64,000 nt of DNA from CBDCFL01 sp965216135 (GTDB taxonomy: Bacteria > Pseudomonadota > Alphaproteobacteria > Rhodobacterales > Rhodobacteraceae): NCBI GenBank assembly GCA_965216135.1, contig CBDCFL010000024.1, positions 558,001 through 622,000 of the forward strand, given 5' to 3'. Shown here piece by piece: positions 8,591 through 16,785 of the stretch. The notes under the pieces are model-generated. The model did not search any database. It had not been told where the DNA came from and saw only the letters and a program-made list of their open reading frames with translations. How positions within the stretch are numbered: position 1 is the stretch's first letter; each line of letters starts with the position of its first letter. A program made the translations under genes and the position numbers.

Positions 8591-9052
8591 TTACTGCCCA
8601 ACGCCCGCTTGTTCGTTGATCTGGTTATGCCGCCGGATGATCTGTGCGGGCCACGTGCTTTTGATATAGGCCAGAACCTCGATAATCTGATCGTCCGTCA
8701 ATATCTCGCCAAAGCCGGCCATATCGGATTTGTAAGTGCCGCCGACCAGAGCCTCTACGCCACTTTCAGTTATCACAAAGAGCTGCGTATCGGGGTGATG
8801 CCATGTATGACCGGTTTCGTCATGCGGCGGGGCCGGAAAGCGGCCATTGTCCAGTGGGACGCGCCAGTTCTCTTGCCCGCTCAGGTCGGCTCCGTGGCAC
8901 GCGGCGCAAAATTCTTCATAGACTTTTTGACCCGCTTCAACCGACGCGGGATTGTCATAGGGCAGCAGACCGGCAGCTTTGATTGTGCCGGAACTCCAAA
9001 CGGCGACGGCGCCAGCGACGACCGCAATCGCACCAATCCCGAAATACTTCAT
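8591..9052 (-). CDS. membrane-anchored or periplasmic c-type cytochrome
   Basis: A 153-residue monohaem cytochrome c. Residues 1-27 form a hydrophobic signal or anchor (MKYFGIGAIAVVAGAVAVW). The haem-binding CAACH motif lies at about residues 49-53, with the class I pattern GxxxYEEFCAACHGADLSGQ. A likely axial Met is in KSDMAGFGEILTDDQI near residue 110, followed by the C-terminal helix VLAYIKSTWPAQI. The partner oxidoreductase cannot be told from context. The neighbours (NYN gene and an IS) are unrelated. Confidence 0.88.
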   Translation of the reverse strand: MKYFGIGAIAVVAGAVAVWSSGTIKAAGLLPYDNPASVEAGQKVYEEFCAACHGADLSGQENWRVPLDNGRFPAPPHDETGHTWHHPDTQLFVITESGVEALVGGTYKSDMAGFGEILTDDQIIEVLAYIKSTWPAQIIRRHNQINEQAGVGQ

Positions 9053-9183
9053 TCCTCACTCCAACCTGATCGAGTTCCGGGCCGTCTAAGGCATCCACCT
9101 GCTGGAAGGTCAAGGCCGCCTATGGCCAAAAGCAGCGGTTCGCGCTAGGTGAGCGCGAAGACTTCACAGACCTGTGCGCTTTA

Positions 9184-10023
9184 GGTCACATACCCATTAA
9201 GGGGATTCCGAAAGTATCAACGTTGTGATTCAGTTCTCCAAAAGCATGGAGGCGGTTATGGCACGTTTTGATTTGACGGATTTCGAGTGGTCGGTGATCC
9301 AGCCGCTTCTCCCTCAAAAGTCGCGCGGGGTTCCACGGGTGGATGACCGGCGGGTTTTGAACGGGATATTCTGGCGGCTTCGCACGGGTGCGCCATGGGC
9401 GGATATTCCGGCACGCTACGGGCCGCATACGACCTGTGTGAACCGCTTCAACCGGTGGCGGAGGGCAGGTATCTGGACGATGCTTTTGGATGAAGTATCA
9501 AAGGCTTATCAGGGGGATATCCAGATGATCGACAGCTCATCCATTCGCGTCCATCAGCACGCCGCTAATGGTCAAAAAGGCCACCCGATCCCGTAGCATG
9601 GGCCGTTCGCGCGGCGGATTAACCACGAAGATTCACGCACTGGTCGATGCTGTTGGTCGCCCGATCCGGCTGAAGCTTACCGAAGGCGGGGGCCATGACG
9701 GACGTTCTGCGGCGGACATGTTTGAGACGCTGGGCCAGGGCCAGGTTCTGCTGGCCGACCGCGCCTACGATAGTGATGGGTTGCGCGAAACCCTTGCTGC
9801 GCAGGGCGCGTGGGGAAATATCCGGTTGATGCCGAACCGGGTCCGGTTGCCGGAGTTTTGCCCAAAGCTTTATAAAGAGCGAAATCATGTGGAGAGGTTC
9901 TTCAATAAACTCAAACACTTCCGAGCCATCGCCACGCGATACGATAAACGGGACGATAACTTCCTTGCTTCCGTTCAACTCGCATCACTGCGTATCTGGT
10001 TGCGATCTAATGAGTCGGTGACC
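9184..10023 (+). mobile_element. IS5-family (IS427-like) insertion sequence, copy 2, abutting ispH
   Basis: An 840 bp element with similar ends: GGTCACATACCCATTAA at the left and the complement of GGTCACCGACTCATTAG at the right. The flanking triplets are TTA on the left and TAA on the right, not an exact duplication. The right end lies two bases before the ATG of ispH, so the element separates that essential gene from its own upstream region. Confidence 0.75.
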
Positions 10024-10026
10024 TAA
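9258..10026 (+). CDS. IS5-family transposase in two frames
   Basis: DDE transposase of the IS427 group. Frame one starts at ATG 9258 (MARFDLTDFEWSVIQPLLP) and ends at 9596 after IDSSSIRVHQHAANGQKG. The second frame resumes SMGRSRGGLTTKIHALVDA and runs to 10026. The catalytic residues are IDSS (D), LADRAYDSD (D) and HVERFFNKLKH (E). The frames meet at CAAAAAGG (9572-9579) and need a +1 (or -2) shift, unlike the -1 shift of copy 1. This may therefore be a disabling indel and not programmed. The stop TAA overlaps the first base of the ispH start. Confidence 0.7.
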
Positions 10027-10976
10027 TGGAAAAACCTCCTTTGCATCTCTATCTCGCTGCGCCGCGCGGGTTTTGCGCCGGTGTGGACCGGGCGATCAAG
10101 ATCGTCGAAATGGCCCTGCAGAAATGGGGCGCGCCGGTCTATGTGCGCCACGAGATCGTTCATAACAGATTTGTTGTTGACGGGTTGCGCGCTAAAGGCG
10201 CGGTTTTTGTCGAGGAACTCGACGATTGCCCGGATGACCGGCCGGTGGTTTTTTCCGCCCATGGCGTTCCCAAATCCGTGCCCGCCGAAGCCGCCCGGCG
10301 CCAGATGATCTATGTCGATGCCACCTGCCCGTTGGTCAGCAAAGTCCACATCGAGGCCGAACGACACAGCACCAACGGATTGCAGATGATCATGATCGGT
10401 CATGCCGGCCATCCCGAAACGGTGGGCACAATGGGCCAATTGCCGGATGGTGAGGTGCTGTTGGTCGAATCGGTGGGCGATGTGGCCGAGCTTGCGGTGC
10501 GCAATCCTGACAAGCTGGCCTATATCACCCAGACCACCCTTTCGGTCGATGACACCGCCGAAATTGTCGCGGCACTCAAAGCCCGCTTTCCCACAATTAC
10601 GGGGCCGCATAAAGAAGACATCTGCTATGCCACCACAAACCGCCAGGAGGCGGTCAAGGCCATGGCACCGGTGATCGACGCGCTGGTGGTCATTGGCGCG
10701 CCGAATTCGTCGAACTCACAACGCCTGGTCGAGGTCGGGCAAAACGCCGGTTGCCAGCACGCGCAACTGGTTCAGCGCGCCGGCGACATCGATTGGCGGG
10801 CGCTGGAGGGCGCTAAGGCGATCGGCATCACCGCTGGCGCAAGCGCGCCGGAGGTTCTGGTCGATGAGGTGATCAGCGCATTCGCCGAGCGCTACGAGAT
10901 AGACGTGCAAAAAGTAGAAACCGCGACCGAGAATGTCGCTTTCAAAGTGCCGCGTGTGTTGCGGCAGAGCGCATGA
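10026..10976 (+). CDS. ispH: 4-hydroxy-3-methylbut-2-enyl diphosphate reductase
   Basis: IspH is the iron-sulfur enzyme of the last MEP-pathway step and makes IPP and DMAPP. The 316-residue protein has the three cluster cysteines in the expected contexts: PRGFCAGVDRAI (residue 16), DATCPLVSKVH (about 99) and KEDICYATTNRQ (about 200). It also has the substrate-binding HEIVHN, HGVP and GHAGHPET motifs and NSSNSQRL. The ATG is immediately after an IS5-like element. No good Shine-Dalgarno site is visible on either side of the insertion point, so expression presumably depends on transcription entering from the IS. It overlaps the next gene by 4 bp (ATGA). Confidence 0.96.
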   Translation: MEKPPLHLYLAAPRGFCAGVDRAIKIVEMALQKWGAPVYVRHEIVHNRFVVDGLRAKGAVFVEELDDCPDDRPVVFSAHGVPKSVPAEAARRQMIYVDATCPLVSKVHIEAERHSTNGLQMIMIGHAGHPETVGTMGQLPDGEVLLVESVGDVAELAVRNPDKLAYITQTTLSVDDTAEIVAALKARFPTITGPHKEDICYATTNRQEAVKAMAPVIDALVVIGAPNSSNSQRLVEVGQNAGCQHAQLVQRAGDIDWRALEGAKAIGITAGASAPEVLVDEVISAFAERYEIDVQKVETATENVAFKVPRVLRQSA

Positions 10977-11563
10977 GCGGCGACGCGCGCACGCTGGCGG
11001 CTTACGACGATCAGGCGCGGCGCTACTGTGATTTGGTCGACGGTGACGAGCCGCTCATGCTTAGGGCATTCATCAAGGCGCTTCCTGAGGGTGCCCGGGT
11101 GCTTGATCTGGGCGCCGGACCGGGCCAGGACGCGGCGAAAATGGCGGCGGCGGGGCTGATGGTCACCGCCATGGATGGTTCGCCCGCGATGGTCGCGATT
11201 GCTGCCGCGCAGCCTGGCGTTGAGGCGGTTCAGGCAAGTTTTGACAGCCTCGATGCGATCGCGCGTTATGATGGCATCTGGGCAAGTTTCAGCCTGCTCC
11301 ATGCGGCGCGCACCGACCTGCCGCGCCATCTTGCGGCGGTTCACAAAGCATTGAAACAGAATGGGTTATTTGTGATTGCAATGAAGCTCGGCAGCGGCGA
11401 GCGGCGCGACAGTTTTGGGCGGCTTTACAGTTACTACGGCAAGATCGAACTGGCTGATCTGCTGGAAAATGCCGGGTTTGCCATCACCGCCACCGAAACC
11501 GACAGTTCGGTGGGCCTTGAAGGAAACGACGATCCGTATCTGGTGATAAGCGCGCGTGCCTGA
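10973..11563 (+). CDS. class I SAM-dependent methyltransferase
   Basis: A 196-residue methyltransferase with the AdoMet-binding motif I RVLDLGAGPGQDAAKMA (about residues 42-58), motif II acidic residue in VTAMDGSPAMV, and a later FDSLDAIARYDGIWASFSLLH that matches motifs III-IV. The substrate is not predictable from sequence. It starts inside the ispH stop (ATGA) and its own end overlaps rnhA, so ispH, this gene and rnhA form a tight operon. Alternative readings such as a ubiquinone-type enzyme are not supported by any specific motif. Confidence 0.88.
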   Translation: MSGDARTLAAYDDQARRYCDLVDGDEPLMLRAFIKALPEGARVLDLGAGPGQDAAKMAAAGLMVTAMDGSPAMVAIAAAQPGVEAVQASFDSLDAIARYDGIWASFSLLHAARTDLPRHLAAVHKALKQNGLFVIAMKLGSGERRDSFGRLYSYYGKIELADLLENAGFAITATETDSSVGLEGNDDPYLVISARA

Positions 11564-12023
11564 GCTCTTTGCCTACACAGACGGCGCCTGTTCGGGCAAT
11601 CCCGGACCAGGCGGCTGGGGCGTGTTGCTTGTGGCACGCAGTGGTGCCAACGTGGTCAAGGAACGCACATTAAAGGGCGGCGAGGCCCACACCACCAATA
11701 ACCGGATGGAGCTTTTGGCGGCGATCAATGCGCTGGTCGCACTCGACAAGCCCAGCGATATCACAATGGTTACCGACAGCGCCTATGTCAAAGACGGCCT
11801 GACAAAATGGATCAGCACCTGGAAAACCAACGGCTGGCGCACGGCAGGCAAAAAGCCGGTCAAGAACGCCGATCTTTGGCAAGCGCTGGACGAAGCCGCG
11901 TCGCGGCACAAAGTCAGCTGGGAGTGGGTCAAAGGCCATGCCGGTCACCGCGAAAACGAACGCGCCGATCAACTGGCGCGCGCGGGCATGAAACCGTTCA
12001 AACCAGACACCGACAACGCTTAG
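11556..12023 (+). CDS. rnhA: ribonuclease HI
   Basis: RNase HI cuts the RNA strand of RNA-DNA hybrids, such as primers and R-loops. The 155-residue protein starts at a GTG at 11556 that overlaps the previous stop by 8 bp. The active-site residues are visible: AYTDGACSGNPGPGGWG (Asp), TNNRMELLAAI (Glu), MVTDSAYVKDG (Asp), and GHAGHRENERADQLA (His and Asp). Its length is normal for the bacterial enzyme. It is the last gene of the ispH operon and converges on the small membrane protein gene. Confidence 0.95.
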   Translation: MPELFAYTDGACSGNPGPGGWGVLLVARSGANVVKERTLKGGEAHTTNNRMELLAAINALVALDKPSDITMVTDSAYVKDGLTKWISTWKTNGWRTAGKKPVKNADLWQALDEAASRHKVSWEWVKGHAGHRENERADQLARAGMKPFKPDTDNA

Positions 12024-12039
12024 ACGTGCAGGTTAGGGT

Positions 12040-12285
12040 CTATTCCTCATTATCCGGGGCGTATCTGCGCCAGAGCCAGATCAGCGCCATGGCCCCCAGC
12101 ACCGCGCCCAGAAATCCCGCCGCCCAGCCGGTAATGGCGATCAACATGTTCAGCACGACAGAGCCGATAAGTGCCCCCGCGATGCCGATGGCAATCGTTG
12201 CCGGTATGCTGGTGCGCAGATCCATCACCTGCGTGGCGATATACCCCGCAGCAGCACCGATAATGACAAGCATGACAGTGGACAT
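12040..12285 (-). CDS. small GlsB/YeaQ/YmgE-family membrane protein
   Basis: An 81-residue, very hydrophobic protein with about three membrane helices: residues 2-20 with the glycine-rich start VMLVIIGAAAGYIA, 28-48 (PATIAIGIAGALIGSVV) and 52-72 (ITGWAAGFLGAVLGAMALIW). It ends in a short charged tail. The Gly-rich pattern is that of the transglycosylase-associated (YeaQ/YmgE) family, often stress-induced and of unknown function. It lies between rnhA (convergent) and fmt (same strand, downstream). Confidence 0.8.
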   Translation of the reverse strand: MSTVMLVIIGAAAGYIATQVMDLRTSIPATIAIGIAGALIGSVVLNMLIAITGWAAGFLGAVLGAMALIWLWRRYAPDNEE

Positions 12286-12333
12286 TCAGCCGCTCCCTTG
12301 TTCCCAACCCAATATGGGGCCAATTTGGCGCAC

Positions 12334-13230
12334 TCACAAGATGTCTGGCAATTTCCAGCCGCGCAAAAACTCAACCGCCGCCATGGGCCGCTTGCCCGGC
12401 CTTTGCGCCTGCGTCACCTCGATGGCCCCATCACCGCAGGCAATGACCAGCCCGCGCAAGACCAGCCCCGGCTGACCGCCGCCATCGGCGATACGTGAAC
12501 GCAGGAACTTGATACGCTCGCCTTTTGCTTGCGTCCATGCACCGGGAAAAGGTGAAAGACCCCGAATCAGGCGGTCAACCTCTTGGGCCGGTCGCGTCCA
12601 GTCAATTTGCGCCTCGGCCTTGTCGATCTTGGCTGCGTAGGTCACGCCCTCTTGGTTTTGCTCTTGGGCAACAAGCGCATCAATTTCCGCCAGGGCCCTG
12701 ACAATCAGCGCGCCGCCTATGTCCGCCAACCTGTCATGCACTTCACCCGTGGTTTCGCCCGCACCGATCGAGGTGGGTTGGCGCAGCAATACCGGCCCAC
12801 AATCCAGTCCAGCCGCCATCTTCATAATGGAAATGCCCGTCTCGGCGTCTCCGGCCATAATGGCGCGATGGATGGGGGCTGCGCCGCGCCAGCACGGCAG
12901 CAGGGATGCGTGGATATTCAGGCAACCGCGCTTTGGCGCGTCCAGAATTGCCTGGGGCAGGATCAGGCCATAAGCGGCGACAATCGCGACATCGGCCCGC
13001 AAGGCTGCAAATTCTACCTGCACGTCAGCATCTTTGAGAGTCGTCGGGCAGCGGACCGTCAAACCCGACTCACTAGCGCGGACGTGCACCGGGCCGGCAT
13101 GGGATTTCTGACCCCGTTCGGCGCGCCGCGGCGGCTGGCTATAGACCGCCGCCACCTCATGACCCGCGCCGACCAGCGCATCAAGAGCGGGAACCGCGAA
13201 AAGAGGCGTGCCCATGAAAATCAGCCTCAT
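12334..13230 (-). CDS. fmt: methionyl-tRNA formyltransferase
   Basis: Fmt formylates the initiator Met-tRNA using 10-formyl-THF. The 298-residue protein starts at ATG 13230 (MRLIFMGTPLFAVPALDAL), with the ATG overlapping the stop of the upstream gene (ATGA). Catalytic and folate motifs are present: NIHASLLPCWRGAAPIHRAI (Asn, His and the SLLPxxRG loop, about residues 105-125) and AGLDCGPVLL (the Asp region, about 140). The C-terminal OB-like domain includes DWTRPAQEVDRLIRGLSPFPG. It works with the two deformylase-type genes that precede it in the operon. Confidence 0.95.
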   Translation of the reverse strand: MRLIFMGTPLFAVPALDALVGAGHEVAAVYSQPPRRAERGQKSHAGPVHVRASESGLTVRCPTTLKDADVQVEFAALRADVAIVAAYGLILPQAILDAPKRGCLNIHASLLPCWRGAAPIHRAIMAGDAETGISIMKMAAGLDCGPVLLRQPTSIGAGETTGEVHDRLADIGGALIVRALAEIDALVAQEQNQEGVTYAAKIDKAEAQIDWTRPAQEVDRLIRGLSPFPGAWTQAKGERIKFLRSRIADGGGQPGLVLRGLVIACGDGAIEVTQAQRPGKRPMAAVEFLRGWKLPDIL

Positions 13231-13718
13231 GCGCGTTTCCTCGCTTTGCGCAGCAGCATGTCGCGTTTTAGCGTGCTGAGGTTGTCGAAATACATCCGCC
13301 CGTTCAGATGGTCGATCTGGTGTTGCACCGATCGCGCCCAATGACCGTCAAAGTCGCGCCGGTCGATCACGCCGTCCTGGTTGAGAAAACGAACCGAGAC
13401 CTCGGCGGGGCGCTGTATTTTTGCCGACAGACCTGGCAGGCAGGGACTGGCCTCAACTCCCTCAGCCAGTTGGTCCGAAGCGTGCAGGATCTCCGGGTTG
13501 GCCATGCGCACCGCGCGCCCGCGCTCAGCCGAGGCATCGACGACCGCCAGGCGCAGCATCACGCCGATCTGCGGCGCGGCCAGCCCGACACCGGGCATCG
13601 CCTCAACAATCTCGATCATTTCATCCCAAATGCAGTGAATTTCATCCATGATTTCCGCGACTTCCGCGGCAGGCGTGCGCAATCGCCAATCGGGCCAAAG
13701 GATGGCCGCGCGGGTCAC
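13227..13718 (-). CDS. peptide-deformylase-like protein lacking the catalytic glutamate
   Basis: A 163-residue paralogue of peptide deformylase placed between def and fmt. Motif 1 is normal (GVGLAAPQIG, about residues 43-52). Motif 2 EGCLS is replaced by EASPCLPGLS, and motif 3 HExxH is changed to VQHQIDHLNG, so the catalytic Glu is Gln. The metal-binding His pair is kept. The same QHQIDHLNG form recurs, as I remember it, in other Rhodobacteraceae, so it is a conserved variant and not decay. It may bind formyl-Met peptides without efficient hydrolysis. The start is a GTG overlapping the def stop (GTGA). Confidence 0.85.
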   Translation of the reverse strand: MTRAAILWPDWRLRTPAAEVAEIMDEIHCIWDEMIEIVEAMPGVGLAAPQIGVMLRLAVVDASAERGRAVRMANPEILHASDQLAEGVEASPCLPGLSAKIQRPAEVSVRFLNQDGVIDRRDFDGHWARSVQHQIDHLNGRMYFDNLSTLKRDMLLRKARKRA

Positions 13719-14236
13719 ATGCGCGCCCGTTCGCGTTTGATTTTCACCATTTTGCGGGTGATCATCTGGCGCTTAACCGGGCTGAGATAGTCGATAAACA
13801 GCTTACCGCGCAGATGATCGATCTCATGCTGCAAACAGGTCGCCAAAAGCCCGTCAAAGTGTTCTTCATGCGCCTGCCCATCCATGTCCAGCCATTCGGC
13901 CCTGATCTCTGCTGGCCGCGTCACCTCGCCATATTGATCCGGGATCGACAAACACCCTTCTTCATACACACCGGTTTCGTCCGAGGCCCAGGTGACTGCC
14001 GGGTTGAAAAAAATACGAGGATCGGGCGGGCTTTCTTCGTCTTTCACGCAATCGATTACGACAAGCTGCTTTAAGACACCAACCTGCGGGGCTGCCAGCC
14101 CAATGCCGGGGGCCGCATACATCGTCTGCAGCATATCCTCGGCCAGTTTGCGCAACTCGGTCGTGACCTTCTTGACCGGGGCCGAAACCTTTTTCAGCCG
14201 CGGGTCAGGGTGGATCAGGATTTGCTTGACGCCCAT
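13715..14236 (-). CDS. def: peptide deformylase
   Basis: Removes the formyl group from the N-terminal methionine of new proteins; a Fe/Zn enzyme. The 173-residue protein has all three motifs: GIGLAAPQVG (about 45-54), EEGCLSIP with the metal Cys (about 94-101), and LQHEIDHLRG with both His ligands and the catalytic Glu (about 136-145). The chosen start at 14236 (MGVKQILIHPDPRLKKVS) is the family start. The longer open frame upstream has no similarity. It is the first gene of the def, deformylase-like, fmt operon and is divergent from the aminotransferase gene. Confidence 0.95.
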   Translation of the reverse strand: MGVKQILIHPDPRLKKVSAPVKKVTTELRKLAEDMLQTMYAAPGIGLAAPQVGVLKQLVVIDCVKDEESPPDPRIFFNPAVTWASDETGVYEEGCLSIPDQYGEVTRPAEIRAEWLDMDGQAHEEHFDGLLATCLQHEIDHLRGKLFIDYLSPVKRQMITRKMVKIKRERARM

Positions 14237-14330
14237 GTGCGCGATGTAGGCAAATCCGCGCGGGCTTGCAACGGGGCCTTGCGCGCGCAAGCAGACGCGA
14301 TAGCCTGCGCGCGAACCCGCAGGAGCGACC

Positions 14331-15503
14331 ATGAACTTCGACGACCCCATCGACCGCCGCGGCACCCATTCCAACAAATGGGACGACATGGAAAAGGCCT
14401 ATGGCCTTTCGCCCAGAGATGGTCTGCCGATGTGGGTGGCCGATATGGATTTCCGCGCCGGCGAGTTTCTGCTTGATGCGGTTCGCGAGTTGCTCGACCG
14501 GGCGAATTACGGCTATTTCAGTGGTAAGCAACGCTATGATGACGCGATTGTCTGGTGGATGGCGCACCGCCACGGCTGGGATGTCGATCCGGACTGGTTT
14601 TTCACGACTTTCGGTTTGGGAAACGGCATTGCCCTGGCGCTGCACGCCTTCACTGAACCGCAAGACAAGATCGCGATATTCACGCCTGTTTATCACGAAT
14701 TTCCGATGAAAATCGGCAATGCCGGGCGGCAGGTCGTCGAACTGCCGCTTGCCGTCGCGGATGGCGTTTACCGCATGGATTTTGACGCCTATCAGCACAT
14801 GCTGGACGGCTCAGAGAAAATGGTTTTGTTCTGCTCGCCACATAATCCGGCGGGCCGGGTGTGGAGTGGGCAAGAGATCGCCGCACTTGCCCGGTTCTGC
14901 GCGGAACGCGATCTGATCCTGATCTCTGACGAAATTCATCACGATCTGGCCTTTCCCGGTTTCACCCATACCCCGACCGAACAGATCGCGCGCGGCATCA
15001 CCAACAAACTGATCCTGATGACCTCGGCGTCAAAGACGTTCAACATCGCCGGCACTCGTACCGGGTGCGTGATGGTGCCGGACCCCGACATGCGGCAGAC
15101 ATTCAAGTGCCTTCACAGAGCCCACAACATGTCGCCAAACCTGTTTGGGATGGAGCTTAGCCGCGCGGCCCATTCGCCCGCTGGTGGCGCATGGGTTGAT
15201 CAGCTGGTGGACTATCTGCACGGAAATTATCAGCTTTTTGCAGATGGGATAAACGCAATCCCCGGTGTCGCGCTTGTGCCGATGCAAAGCACGTATCTGT
15301 CCTGGGCCGACTTTGCCGGAACGGGTATGAATTCTGCGGACATACGGCGTCGCGTCGTAGACGTTGCAAAAATCGCGCCGACCTACGGCCATTTGCTCGG
15401 CAAAGGCGGCGAGACATTCCTGCGGTTCAACATCGGCACGCAGCGCGCCAATGTTACCGAGGCAATCACGCGCCTGCAGGCGGCATTTGCCGATCTGCAG
15501 TAG
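14331..15503 (+). CDS. PatB/MalY-type aminotransferase, probable cystathionine beta-lyase
   Basis: A PLP-dependent fold-type I enzyme of 390 residues. The start reads NFDDPIDRRGTHSNKWD, and LPMWVADMDF (about residues 33-42) is the MalY/PatB family signature. The PLP-binding lysine is in LMTSASKTFNIAGTRTGC (about 233). CSPHNPAGRVW and ISDEIHHDL carry the Asn and Asp that hold the cofactor. Such enzymes cleave C-S bonds of cystathionine or cysteine conjugates. The exact substrate is open. It is divergent from def, with about 95 bp between the two starts. Confidence 0.9.
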   Translation: MNFDDPIDRRGTHSNKWDDMEKAYGLSPRDGLPMWVADMDFRAGEFLLDAVRELLDRANYGYFSGKQRYDDAIVWWMAHRHGWDVDPDWFFTTFGLGNGIALALHAFTEPQDKIAIFTPVYHEFPMKIGNAGRQVVELPLAVADGVYRMDFDAYQHMLDGSEKMVLFCSPHNPAGRVWSGQEIAALARFCAERDLILISDEIHHDLAFPGFTHTPTEQIARGITNKLILMTSASKTFNIAGTRTGCVMVPDPDMRQTFKCLHRAHNMSPNLFGMELSRAAHSPAGGAWVDQLVDYLHGNYQLFADGINAIPGVALVPMQSTYLSWADFAGTGMNSADIRRRVVDVAKIAPTYGHLLGKGGETFLRFNIGTQRANVTEAITRLQAAFADLQ

Positions 15504-15506
15504 CGG

Positions 15507-15851
15507 CTAATTCAACAGCGCAATCGGGGCGTTTTCGTCGCGATAGAAATCAAGCGGGGCTTTGTCCAAGGCGGCGGTGTTGCGCTTGAACTCGTATTGC
15601 ATCTCGCCCATCTCCTCCTGCGAGGCCACGATCAGACATTGATACAGATGCCGCGCGCCGTCGTAGAGGTCGACAAGCCCGCGCAGATTCGGCGCGTCTT
15701 CGATGTCGAGCGCAAAGCCGGTGTCCCAGAATCTCAGGACCGGAAACACCTCGTCGTCAACATGCAGACGCAAACGGCTTTTCTTGCGCAATTCGCGCTT
15801 GCGGGCCAACTCAAGGCCTTCGCGCACCTCTTTCGGCAAAAAGAACGTCAT
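15507..15851 (-). CDS. conserved hypothetical protein, Rhodobacteraceae type
   Basis: A protein of about 114 residues beginning MTFFLPKEVREGLE if the ATG at 15851 is used. GGGGTGG lies 5 bases before it, while the in-frame GTG three codons earlier has no better site. It contains RLRLHVDDEVFPVLRFWDTG, then LVDLYDGARHLYQCLIVA and YEFKR. I recognise this pattern from conserved uncharacterised proteins of Rhodobacteraceae, but no function is known. No membrane segments are seen. It is convergent with the aminotransferase gene (3 bp apart). Confidence 0.72.
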   Translation of the reverse strand: MTFFLPKEVREGLELARKRELRKKSRLRLHVDDEVFPVLRFWDTGFALDIEDAPNLRGLVDLYDGARHLYQCLIVASQEEMGEMQYEFKRNTAALDKAPLDFYRDENAPIALLN

Positions 15852-15957
15852 AGCAACCACCCCGGTAGCGAACAGGAACCAAGAATGGCCTAATAACCGA
15901 TTCGGTCAAGCAATCCTTTCCCCTGCGGCGCCGATGCCGAAACAATCCTGATTGCGG

Positions 15958-16731
15958 CTATTTGATTGTCGCCACCCTGGGGCGAAGCACATGCGGGATC
16001 GCCGGATCGTATAGGGCCGAGTCCGAATAATCGGCGACCTCGCCCAATACCGGTCCGACCAGAACCAGCGCCGTTCGGGTGATCTTTTCGGCGCGGACCT
16101 TGTCGCGGATGTCGGCCAGCGTGCCGCGAATGATCATCTGCTCCGGCCAGCCGACGCGATAGGCCACGACCACCGGGCAATCGGCACCATAATGCGGCGA
16201 CAGCCGCCGTTCGATGTCCAGCAACGCCCGCACGCCAAGATGGATGACCAGCGTCGTGCCAGTACGCGCGAAATTTTCCAGCGTTTCACCGGGCGGCATC
16301 GCGGTCGATTTATTCGACACCCGCGTCAGCACGATCGACTGGCCAATCTCGGGGATCGTCAGCTCCTGACCAAGGGCCGCCGCCGCCGCCGCATAGGCGG
16401 GCACGCCGGGGATGATCTGGTAGTCGATGCCATCGCGGTGCAACAGCCGTATCTGTTCGGCAATCGCCCCGTAAAGTGACGGATCACCCGAATGCACGCG
16501 GGCCACATCCTCGCCGCGCCCCTGTGCTGCGACAATTTCGCCATGGGTTTCGGCCAGTGTCATGACGGCGGTATCCATAATGCGCGCGGCCGGCGGCGCA
16601 ATCGCCACAACCTCGGCGGGCACTAGCGAGCCCGCGTATAGGCACACCGGGCAGGCTGCGATCAGACGGGCGGCTTTGCGCGTCAAAAGTTCCGGATCGC
16701 CTGGCCCCGCGCCGATAAAGAAAACCTTCAT
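15958..16731 (-). CDS. cobM: precorrin-4 / cobalt-precorrin-4 C11-methyltransferase
   Basis: SAM-dependent methyltransferase of corrin ring synthesis (CobM/CbiF). The 257-residue protein starts MKVFFIGAGPGDPELLTRKA, the N-terminal glycine-rich motif of uroporphyrin methyltransferase-like enzymes. It has VARVHSGDPSLYGAI (about 77-91, the second family motif), IPGVPAYAAAAAALG and ALVLVGPVLG near the end. It is the last gene of the run cbiX, cobH, cobL, cobI, cobJ, cobM and lies 54 bp after cobJ. The gap holds an intergenic repeat. Confidence 0.94.
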   Translation of the reverse strand: MKVFFIGAGPGDPELLTRKAARLIAACPVCLYAGSLVPAEVVAIAPPAARIMDTAVMTLAETHGEIVAAQGRGEDVARVHSGDPSLYGAIAEQIRLLHRDGIDYQIIPGVPAYAAAAAALGQELTIPEIGQSIVLTRVSNKSTAMPPGETLENFARTGTTLVIHLGVRALLDIERRLSPHYGADCPVVVAYRVGWPEQMIIRGTLADIRDKVRAEKITRTALVLVGPVLGEVADYSDSALYDPAIPHVLRPRVATIK

Positions 16732-16741
16732 GGCGTCACCC

Positions 16742-16785
16742 TGTTTCTTCTTTTGAATAATACTCGCGCCGCAGGCGGCCTGACG
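16742..16785 (-). repeat. intergenic repeat, Rhodobacterales-type, copy 1
   Basis: Read on the minus strand the gap before cobM contains GCCTGCGGCGCGAGTATTAT followed by CAAAAGAAGAAACAG. Two variants of the same pattern (GCCTSCGGCGGGNGTATTT, then an AAGA-rich tail) lie before cobI and cobH. I remember this motif as frequent in Rhodobacterales genomes just upstream of genes. That is memory and not a search. Its purine-rich tail may act as part of the translation start region. Confidence 0.5.

Noticed and set aside
11807..12475. 222-codon plus-strand frame across rnhA and the small membrane protein gene
   Set aside because: It overlaps rnhA in another frame and runs antisense to two real genes; low-complexity Ala/Pro/Arg-rich composition.
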